Shown here: positions 6,697-11,894 of the stretch, piece by piece
How the letters are laid out: every line of letters starts with the position of its first letter
How positions within the stretch are numbered: position 1 is the first letter of the stretch
DNA from: JAJBWD01 sp041670885
GTDB lineage: Bacteria > Bacillota > Clostridia > Clostridiales > Clostridiaceae
Assembly: GCA_041670885.1 (NCBI GenBank)
Contig: JBAXYJ010000076.1
Span: 1-11,894 of the forward strand
Reading direction: 5' to 3'
DNA length: 11,894 nucleotides
Translations under genes and position numbers: made by a program
The notes under the pieces: generated by a model
Databases searched by the model: none
What the model saw: the letters and a program-made list of their open reading frames with translations, nothing else
Told to the model about the DNA's origin: nothing

Positions 6697-6714
6697 GATT
6701 CGCTTTAAAGCGAA
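6697..6714. repeat. 18-bp perfect palindrome near island right end
   Basis: ATTCGCTTTAAAGCGAAT reads the same on both strands and lies 3 bp before the right candidate core repeat region. It lacks a T-run, so a protein-binding site is as likely as a hairpin. The surrounding 118 bp (6605-6722) contain no ORF of note. Confidence 0.6.
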
Positions 6715-6717
6715 TGG

Positions 6718-6733
6718 TTAGGGAGATTGCATA
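6718..6733 (+). repeat. candidate right attachment repeat (attR-like)
   Basis: TTAGGGAGATTGCATA, the direct-orientation partner of 3317-3332. Its core GAGATTGCATA (6723-6733) is also the 5' arm of the hairpin in front of the comB-like gene, so the native target would be one side of that hairpin. Confidence 0.5.
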
Positions 6734-6826
6734 ATTACCTTCATCTGATCCATCTTGAAAATAACGAATCGTACCGTTTTTTCAAGATGGAATATAATCA
6801 TAAATTATGCAATCTCTTATTTTTTT
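6723..6826 (+). promoter_or_regulatory. nested hairpin with T-rich tail in the comB leader
   Basis: GAGATTGCATAATT (6723-6736) pairs exactly with AATTATGCAATCTC (6803-6816). Inside, CCATCTTGAAAA (6750-6761) pairs exactly with TTTTCAAGATGG (6779-6790), and AACG/CGTT (6763-6766, 6775-6778) can extend that stem. The outer stem is followed by TTATTTTTTT, then GGAGGG (6828-6833) and the ATG at 6839. This could be a terminator or attenuator ahead of comB, or a small palindromic repeat element. No known riboswitch class is recognised. Confidence 0.5.
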
Positions 6827-6838
6827 GGAGGGTTAAGA

Positions 6839-7540
6839 ATGAAAATAGACGTAATAATATCTGCAAAATATATTGAAGAAGAAAAATTGAGAGGAAAAGC
6901 AGCGGTAATAATAGATACGTTAAGGGCCACATCTACAATAACCACAGCTCTTAACAATGGGGCTAAAGAAGTAATACCGGCACTTACTATAGAAGAAGCA
7001 CTAGCTAAACAGAAAAATATAGGTACAGGACTTTTAGGCGGTGAAAGAAAAGGCCTTAAAATAGATGGCTTTGATCTTTCAAATTCTCCTCAGGATTACA
7101 AGAAGGAAACAGTAGAAGGAAATACTATAATATTCACTACTACAAATGGTACAAGAGCTATAAGAGGAGCAAAATATGCTGATGAAATATTAATCGGATC
7201 TGTATTAAATGGGAAAAGTGTAAGCGGGGAGCTGATAAAGCTCAATAAAGATGTGGTTATAATAAACGCAGGAACCTATGATGAGTTTTCCATAGATGAT
7301 TTTCTCACAGCAGGTTATATTATTGATCTGATATCAGAAAAGGAGGATTTGGAACTTACTGATATAGCAAAAACAGCTCAGTTTATGTACAAAGAAAGCG
7401 GAGACTTTTCCTTTGTGGAAAATGCTGCCCATTATAAAAGAATGATAGAAATAGAACAGTTTGAAGATTTAAAATACTGTTTTAAAAAGGACATTATAAG
7501 TGTTGTTCCAAAATATAAGGATGGAATAATAAAACTTTAG
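6839..7540 (+). CDS. comB: ComB-like 2-phosphosulfolactate phosphatase
   Basis: A ComB-family phosphatase. In methanogens ComB hydrolyses (R)-2-phosphosulfolactate to sulfolactate on the way to coenzyme M; in bacteria the physiological substrate is often unproved. Family motifs are present: VIIDTLRATSTI (23-34, with D26 and R29), GGERKG (67-72), GFDLSNSP (77-84), TTTNGTRAI (100-108) and INAGTYDEFSIDDFLTAGYI (142-161), the last being the Mg-binding region. Length is 233 residues, normal for the family. I chose ATG 6839 because GGAGGG lies at 6828-6833; a longer frame from a TTG at 6755 would run through the hairpin and adds residues foreign to the family. No other coenzyme M genes are in view. 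The next gene starts 46 bp downstream, behind its own likely promoter. Confidence 0.88.
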   Translation: MKIDVIISAKYIEEEKLRGKAAVIIDTLRATSTITTALNNGAKEVIPALTIEEALAKQKNIGTGLLGGERKGLKIDGFDLSNSPQDYKKETVEGNTIIFTTTNGTRAIRGAKYADEILIGSVLNGKSVSGELIKLNKDVVIINAGTYDEFSIDDFLTAGYIIDLISEKEDLELTDIAKTAQFMYKESGDFSFVENAAHYKRMIEIEQFEDLKYCFKKDIISVVPKYKDGIIKL

Positions 7541-7566
7541 AACCAAATATAAATATTCTTCGTCTA
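7540..7566 (+). promoter_or_regulatory. candidate ECF-type promoter before the sigma factor gene
   Basis: GAACC at 7540-7544 and CGTCTA at 7561-7566 resemble the -35 (AAC) and -10 (CGTC) of promoters read by ECF sigma factors of the SigV/SigW sort, with 17 bases between AAC and CGTC. The position directly before an ECF gene fits autoregulation. The leader would be short, with AAAGGAG at 7574-7580. Confidence 0.4.
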
Positions 7567-7586
7567 ATGATTGAAAGGAGAATATT

Positions 7587-8096
7587 ATGGAGATTAATGA
7601 TTTAGTTAAAAGTGCAGTAAATGGAAATGATGATGCCTTTTATCAGCTGGTATCCTGCAAAAAGGATATGCTGTACAGGACTGCTTTTAGTTATGCGAAA
7701 AATCGGGAAGATGCTCTTGATATTGTCAGTGAAACAGTGTACAGAGCCTATATATCACTGAAAAAGATAAAGGAGCCCAGGTATTTCTACACATATCTAA
7801 ACAGAATCCTTATAAATACAGCCATAGACTTTTTGAGAAAGAAAAAAGATACAGCAGAGATAAAAGAGGATATACTGGCAGATAAAGCTGAAAGTGAATC
7901 TTATATTGACCTTAGAAATTCTTTGGACTCTCTAAGCGGAGATTATAAGGCAATTATCATAATGAAGTATTTTCAGGACTTTACACTAAAGGAGGTAGCA
8001 GAGGTTTTAGGCTGCCCCTTAGGTACTGTTAAATCAAAACTCCATAAAGCCCTTTCCATTCTAAAATTAGATTTAGAGGAGGGATATTATGAATAA
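7587..8096 (+). CDS. ECF (extracytoplasmic function) RNA polymerase sigma factor
   Basis: A group 4 sigma-70 factor of 169 residues. Region 2 covers about 15-85, with LYRTAFSYAKNREDALDIVSE for 2.1-2.2 and the 2.4-like RYFYTYLNRILINTAIDFLR. Region 4 covers about 110-163, with the helix-turn-helix FTLKEVAEVLGCPLGTVKSK (132-151). It looks most like the SigV-type factors of Firmicutes. The gene has a good AAAGGAG site before the ATG. Its last 8 bases overlap the start of the beta-propeller gene, typical of sigma/anti-sigma pairs, and that protein carries an anti-sigma-like N-terminus. It should bind core RNA polymerase and activate a cell-envelope regulon when released; the regulon is unknown. 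A candidate ECF promoter at 7540-7566 suggests self-activation. Confidence 0.9.
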   Translation: MEINDLVKSAVNGNDDAFYQLVSCKKDMLYRTAFSYAKNREDALDIVSETVYRAYISLKKIKEPRYFYTYLNRILINTAIDFLRKKKDTAEIKEDILADKAESESYIDLRNSLDSLSGDYKAIIIMKYFQDFTLKEVAEVLGCPLGTVKSKLHKALSILKLDLEEGYYE

Positions 8097-10032
8097 AAAG
8101 ATAGATAAATTAAAAGAAGAATACCAGAATATAGAGGTTCCGCCTGAAATAGATTTTGCCTTGGAAAAGGGGATAAAAAAGGGGAAGAGAAGAAAAAAGA
8201 CAGGAAGAGAGTATATGGGACTGGCAGCAGCTGTTTTAATATGTATTATGTCTCTTTCTGTATTTAAGCTGAGAGAAAGCAGTCTTTCCAATAAAGCCTA
8301 CGAAAAGGAACCGGCAGGAATAAGCTTAAGCCTTTTAGGAAGCAGTGACAATCTGCTTAAAATACTAAAAGATAATCAGAATGTTTATAACACCGGAGTA
8401 AGAGGTGGGGCTATGTATGGTACTGAAGATGCAGCCACAAAATCAGCTTCAAATAAGGAGTATTCAAATACTAATAATCAGGTTGAAGGAGTAGACGAAG
8501 AGGATATAGTCCAGACAGACGGAAAGTTTATATATACCATTGATGAAGCAGATGGAAATATAGACATAGTAAGGGCTTATCCAACCTCAAAGATGGAGCT
8601 TGTAAGCAAAATAAAGCTAGACAAAAGCTTTAAACCTTCAGGAATTTTTCTCTATAATGACTACCTGGTGGCGGCAGGTAATGTTTATCCCACATTAAGC
8701 GAACAAAATGCAAAATCTAATTACAGCATGAAGTTTATTTCAAGTAAGACTCAGCTTGTAATTTATGATATCAGTGATAAGAAAAATGTAAAGAAGGTAA
8801 GGGACCTAAAGGTTGAGGGAGGCTATGTTACCTCCAGGATAACAAATAACAAGCTGTTTATAGTTTCAAATAAGTATTTAAGCAGAGAAATAATAATTGA
8901 TGATAAGAAAAATGGTGAAGTAAGGATAGAGGATAGCGCTGCAAATGGAGAAATAGTAAATTCCTATGATAAAATAAAGTATGTCAGCGGAATAGAAAGT
9001 GGAAGCTATTTAAATATTACAAGAGTGGATTTAGAAAATATGAATTCAATATCAAAGACAGACACAATATTGGGATTTTCAGGGAATGTTTACTGCAGTT
9101 TAGATAACCTGTATCTTACAGGAGTGAGTTTAAAAAATAATAAAGCAGAGACTCTAATTTATAAATACTCCTTAAAATATAATAAATTTATTGCCAAAGG
9201 AAGTGTGGAAGGGACAGTTCTTAACCAATTTTCAATGGATGAGAACAATGGATACTTCAGGATAGCCACTACCACAGGAGATTATTATGGAATAGGTGGA
9301 GTATCAAATGATGGACATAATAATTTATATATATTAGATAAGGATCTTAAAATATCAGGGAGCCTTAATAACCTGGCAAAGGATGAGAGAATTTACTCTG
9401 TTAGGTTTATGGGAGACAGGGGGTATATAGTAACCTATAAGGAAATGGATCCCTTATTTGTAATAGATCTTAAGAATCCGGCAAATCCTAAGGTTTTAGG
9501 AGAACTTAAGATACCAGGGTTTTCTAATTATCTTCACCCCTATGATGAAAACCATCTTATTGGACTTGGAATGGATTCGGTTTTAGTTACTGAAGGGGGA
9601 GAAAAAAGGGCAAGACCTACAGGACTTAAAATATCACTCTTTGACGTGACAGATGTAAGTAAGCCTAAGGAATTATACAAGGTGAACATAGGGGGTGAGG
9701 GCTCCGGCTCGGAAGCTCTTTATAACCATAAAGCCTTTATGTTCTCAAAGGAAAAGAATATTCTATCCATCCCCGTTGATATTAGAAATGGGTACACTGA
9801 TAGTAATGGAAAGCAGGGAGCAGCCGTCTTTTCTATAAACCTGAATGGGATAAAAGAAAAAGGTATTATATCTCAAAGTGATGGGATGGATAAAAACAGT
9901 GAACTTTATAATTTAAGTGCAGTTAAAAGAACTCTTTATATAGATGACGTTTTATATACACTGTCAAATGAAAAAATAACTGCAAATGATATAAATAGTT
10001 TAGATAAAATTAATGAAGTAAAACTGAAGTAA
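8089..10032 (+). CDS. membrane-anchored beta-propeller protein with anti-sigma-like N-terminus
   Basis: A 647-residue protein. Residues 1-40 are cytoplasmic and basic; KLKEEYQNIEVPPEIDFALE (7-26) resembles the start of RsiV-type anti-sigma factors. One membrane helix follows (about 43-60, GLAAAVLICIMSLSVF), placing the rest outside the cell. The exterior part opens with TNNQVEGVDEEDIVQTDGKF (128-147), the hallmark of the secreted beta-propeller domain family (Pfam Beta_propel), and continues with blade-like repeats such as LVIYDISDKKNVKKV, LFVIDLKNPANPKVLGEL and ISLFDVTDVSKPKELYKV. The gene overlaps the sigma factor gene by 8 bp and has AGGAGGG 5 bp before its ATG. I infer an anti-sigma factor with a propeller as sensor; the propeller could instead be a plain cell-surface protein. 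The gene ends at a strong terminator. Confidence 0.85.
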   Translation: MNKKIDKLKEEYQNIEVPPEIDFALEKGIKKGKRRKKTGREYMGLAAAVLICIMSLSVFKLRESSLSNKAYEKEPAGISLSLLGSSDNLLKILKDNQNVYNTGVRGGAMYGTEDAATKSASNKEYSNTNNQVEGVDEEDIVQTDGKFIYTIDEADGNIDIVRAYPTSKMELVSKIKLDKSFKPSGIFLYNDYLVAAGNVYPTLSEQNAKSNYSMKFISSKTQLVIYDISDKKNVKKVRDLKVEGGYVTSRITNNKLFIVSNKYLSREIIIDDKKNGEVRIEDSAANGEIVNSYDKIKYVSGIESGSYLNITRVDLENMNSISKTDTILGFSGNVYCSLDNLYLTGVSLKNNKAETLIYKYSLKYNKFIAKGSVEGTVLNQFSMDENNGYFRIATTTGDYYGIGGVSNDGHNNLYILDKDLKISGSLNNLAKDERIYSVRFMGDRGYIVTYKEMDPLFVIDLKNPANPKVLGELKIPGFSNYLHPYDENHLIGLGMDSVLVTEGGEKRARPTGLKISLFDVTDVSKPKELYKVNIGGEGSGSEALYNHKAFMFSKEKNILSIPVDIRNGYTDSNGKQGAAVFSINLNGIKEKGIISQSDGMDKNSELYNLSAVKRTLYIDDVLYTLSNEKITANDINSLDKINEVKLK

Positions 10033-10070
10033 AAAAACAGGCAGGGACATGAAAGCCCCTGCCTGTTTTT
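10033..10070. terminator. bidirectional Rho-independent terminator
   Basis: AAAAACAGGCAGGG (10033-10046) pairs perfectly over 14 bp with CCCTGCCTGTTTTT (10057-10070). A-run and T-run flank the GC core on both strands, so it can stop transcription of the beta-propeller operon and of the convergent methyltransferase operon, whose stop codon overlaps its right end. Confidence 0.92.
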
Positions 10071-11244
10071 AGAATACCTGAAATATTATGAACTTCAGAT
10101 AATAAGATTCGTCAGAATTATAAAGTATTGGGTGATCCGGTGCCTGAGTCCTGAATTCCACCTGCCTCAGGGTACGCTTAGCATCCTTTGAGGCTTCAAA
10201 TATAGTTCTTTTAAAAAGCTCCTCATTCATAAAATGGGAACAGGAACAGGTAGCTAAAAAGCCTCCCTCATTAATCATCTTCATTCCCCTGAGGTTTATC
10301 TCCTTATAGCCTCTTACAGCAGCATTAACCGTTTCTCTTGCCTTTGTAAATGCCGGAGGGTCCAGTATTACCATATCGTACTTCCTGCCTTCCTTTGACC
10401 AATCCTTAAGAACATCAAAGGCATTATGGCATTCAAATTTAACTATATCTGAAAGGCCGTTAAGCTCTGCATTTTTTTCTGCCATTTCTACAGCCTGTTT
10501 TGAAATGTCTATGCCAAGAACAGATTTAGCTCCTGCTATTCCTGCATTTAAGGCAAAGGAGCCTGTATGGGTAAAACAGTCTAAAACATCTAAGCCTTTC
10601 GACAGTTTTTGAATTGCCTTTCTGTTTTCCTTCTGGTCTAAAAAGTAACCGGTTTTTTGCCCTTCTGCTATATCTACGTAATATTTTACATTATTCTCAT
10701 TAATTATTATCTCTGTTGGGAAGCTTGGAGTTAAAAATCCCTTTGTCTGCTCCATGCCCTCCAGCTCTCTTACCCTGGCATCGCTTCTTTCATATACACC
10801 CTTAGCATTAAAGTCTTCCATCAGGATTTCTACAAATATTTTCTTATATCTGTCAATCCCTAAAGAGAGAGACTGAATAACGTAGTAGTCTTCATATTTA
10901 TCAACAGTAAGCCCTGGGAGAAAATCTGCTTCTCCAAATATAATACGACAGCTTGATGTATCAATTACCTTTTTTCTGTAATCAAAGGCAGCTTTAAACC
11001 TTTTTCTGAAAAATTCCTTGTTTATTTCCTGGGAAATATCCCTGGTAAGCAGTCTTATGGCAATTTTAGACTTATCATTTACATATCCTTTGCCGATAAA
11101 ATCTCTTTTAAAATTATAAATCTCTGCAATGTCCCCATTTTCATAGGTTCCGTCAAAGCCTTCAATTTCATCTGTGTAAATCCACTGATTGCCGCTTTCT
11201 GCTTTTTTCCCCATTCCTTTTCTTAAATATACCTTACAAGTCAT
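10069..11244 (-). CDS. rlmI: RlmI-type 23S rRNA (cytosine-C5) methyltransferase
   Basis: A class I SAM-dependent RNA methyltransferase of the RlmI/YwbD type; E. coli RlmI makes m5C1962 of 23S rRNA. The N-terminal part (about 1-75, starting TCKVYLRKGMGKKAESG) is the PUA RNA-binding domain, followed by the EEHEE-like linker and the Rossmann domain. Motif I is VLDCFTHTGSFALNAGIAGA, the second SAM-contact strand is VLGIDIS, motif IV is VILDPPAFTKA and the catalytic cysteine motif is TCSCSHF. The length, 391 residues, is normal. ATG 11244 is preferred because GGAGG lies 5 bp upstream (11250-11254, read on the minus strand); the alternative ATG at 11256 lacks a site. The start overlaps the end of the upstream HAD gene by 11 bp, so translation is coupled. 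The specific target base is inferred from the family. Confidence 0.88.
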   Translation of the reverse strand: MTCKVYLRKGMGKKAESGNQWIYTDEIEGFDGTYENGDIAEIYNFKRDFIGKGYVNDKSKIAIRLLTRDISQEINKEFFRKRFKAAFDYRKKVIDTSSCRIIFGEADFLPGLTVDKYEDYYVIQSLSLGIDRYKKIFVEILMEDFNAKGVYERSDARVRELEGMEQTKGFLTPSFPTEIIINENNVKYYVDIAEGQKTGYFLDQKENRKAIQKLSKGLDVLDCFTHTGSFALNAGIAGAKSVLGIDISKQAVEMAEKNAELNGLSDIVKFECHNAFDVLKDWSKEGRKYDMVILDPPAFTKARETVNAAVRGYKEINLRGMKMINEGGFLATCSCSHFMNEELFKRTIFEASKDAKRTLRQVEFRTQAPDHPILYNSDESYYLKFIIFQVF

Positions 11245-11884
11245 AACATCCTCCATAATTTTCTATAAATCCGTCAGCTTTTTCTTTAATCATATCCATA
11301 TTTTCCCTTGAAAATTCATCATATACACCATAAGCCTTCATACCTGCCTTTTTTGCCCCTATTATTCCGGGCAGAATATCCTCAAAAACCAGGCAGCTTT
11401 TCGGATTTACATTTAATTTTTCAGCGGCCAGAAGATAAACATCAGGGCAGGATTTTGGCTTATCTACTTCACTGGTATAGGTAAATGCGTCAAAAAAATT
11501 ATAGATTTTATTTTTTTTCAGCACAGCCTCTGTAAGCTCTTCTGCATTTGATGTAGCTAAAGCCAGCTTTATATTATTTTGTTTAAGATGAGATAAAAAT
11601 TCATAGGCACCTTCCTTAAGAACAATACAATTGCTGTATTCATAATAAGCCATATTATACCACTCTTTTAATATTTCATCTTCAGTATCTTTAAGATGAA
11701 ATCTATTTTTGAAATATTTTGCTGTTTCTTCAAAACTTAGATGTTCTATATTTTCCTTTAAGTCTTTTGGCAGAGGTATACCTCTTTTATTTAAAAATTC
11801 ATAATCTATTTTGTACCAAAGTCCCATGGAGTCAATAAGGGTTCCGTCCATGTCGAAAATGGCAGCTTCTATACTTTTTAGCAT
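11234..11884 (-). CDS. HAD-superfamily phosphatase (beta-phosphoglucomutase-like subgroup)
   Basis: A HAD hydrolase of 216 residues, cytosolic, with a C1-type helical cap inserted after motif I. Motif I is IFDMDGTLIDS (10-20), with nucleophile D11 and acid/base D13; motif II is the Ser in LATSNAEEL; motif III is the Lys in DKPKSCPDVY; motif IV is FEDILPGIIGAKKAGM with the Mg-binding E-D pair. This is the pattern of beta-phosphoglucomutase and phosphoglycolate phosphatase relatives, and the substrate cannot be told from sequence. The ATG at 11884 has only a weak GGGTGA 4 bp before it; the promoter lies beyond the window edge. It is the first gene of a minus-strand operon and overlaps the methyltransferase start by 11 bp. 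Confidence 0.9.
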   Translation of the reverse strand: MLKSIEAAIFDMDGTLIDSMGLWYKIDYEFLNKRGIPLPKDLKENIEHLSFEETAKYFKNRFHLKDTEDEILKEWYNMAYYEYSNCIVLKEGAYEFLSHLKQNNIKLALATSNAEELTEAVLKKNKIYNFFDAFTYTSEVDKPKSCPDVYLLAAEKLNVNPKSCLVFEDILPGIIGAKKAGMKAYGVYDEFSRENMDMIKEKADGFIENYGGCYDL

Positions 11885-11894
11885 TCAATCACCC

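Larger units (their letters stand above)
3317..6733. mobile_element. probable small integrated genomic island without an integrase
   Basis: A 3.4-kb block bounded by near-direct repeats (3317-3332 and 6718-6733) lies between a PucR-type regulator and a ComB-like gene, both ordinary chromosomal genes. Inside each end is a pair of TGATACC-like direct repeats with 11-bp spacing (3389-3407 and 6602-6620), in the same orientation, resembling the arm sites of a tyrosine-recombinase attP. A strong hairpin with a T-rich tail follows the left boundary. The cargo genes are of accessory type: a RhuM-like DNA-binding protein, a Doc toxin-like protein, and a chimera of nuclease and ABC-ATPase parts. No integrase, transposase, excisionase or replication gene is present, so it is either a deletion remnant or an element moved in trans. 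Confidence 0.5.

Noticed and set aside
6755..6838. N-terminal extension of the ComB-like protein from a TTG codon
   Set aside because: The ATG at 6839 has a proper GGAGGG site and matches the family's start; the extension would cross the nested hairpin and has no ribosome binding site.
1..11894. CRISPR array, tRNA, rRNA or insertion sequence
   Set aside because: I saw no regularly spaced repeats, no cloverleaf with CCA-type end, no rRNA-like stretch and no transposase motif on either strand, including at the island boundaries.

Overview
The window looks like the chromosome of a low-GC Gram-positive anaerobe, most likely Clostridium or a near relative. The DNA is very AT-rich, codons favour AGA, ATA and TTA, Shine-Dalgarno sites are strong (GGAGG type), and the gene families are typical of clostridia: a TIGR01212 radical SAM protein, an MsmX/UgpC-type ABC ATPase, a PucR-type regulator, a ComB-like phosphatase, an ECF sigma factor and a secreted beta-propeller protein. 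The species cannot be fixed from the sequence alone.

Left chromosomal part (1-3320). The 3' end of an unidentified gene is followed by a radical SAM protein. Next comes a tight two-gene unit: a CUT1-type sugar-importer ATPase and a regulator with a PucR C-terminal helix-turn-helix. The ATPase's ribosome binding site can pair with an anti-Shine-Dalgarno stretch just upstream.

Probable integrated island (about 3317-6733). Near-direct repeats of 16 bp, sharing an exact 11-bp core, bound a roughly 3.4-kb block. Just inside each end lies a pair of TGATACC-like repeats spaced 11 bp, which is how arm sites of a tyrosine-recombinase attP are often arranged, but there is no integrase. The cargo is (i) a RhuM/antirepressor-like protein directly abutting a Doc/Fic protein, a likely toxin-antitoxin-like pair; (ii) what looks like the decayed C-terminus of a small gene; and (iii) a 447-residue protein that joins a nuclease-like N-terminus to only the C-terminal half of an SMC/Rad50-like ABC ATPase, with no Walker A. 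I read (ii) and (iii) as the remains of, or a shrunken derivative of, an ABC-three-component (ABC-3C) conflict system.

Right chromosomal part (6734-11894). A nested hairpin with a T-rich tail precedes a ComB-like 2-phosphosulfolactate phosphatase. Then comes an ECF sigma factor translationally coupled to a membrane-anchored beta-propeller protein whose cytoplasmic N-terminus resembles RsiV-type anti-sigma factors; a candidate ECF promoter precedes the pair. A bidirectional terminator separates this from a convergent minus-strand operon of a HAD phosphatase and an RlmI-type 23S rRNA cytosine methyltransferase, whose ends overlap. The points of greatest interest are the island without an integrase, the Walker-A-less chimera, and the sigma/beta-propeller pair.
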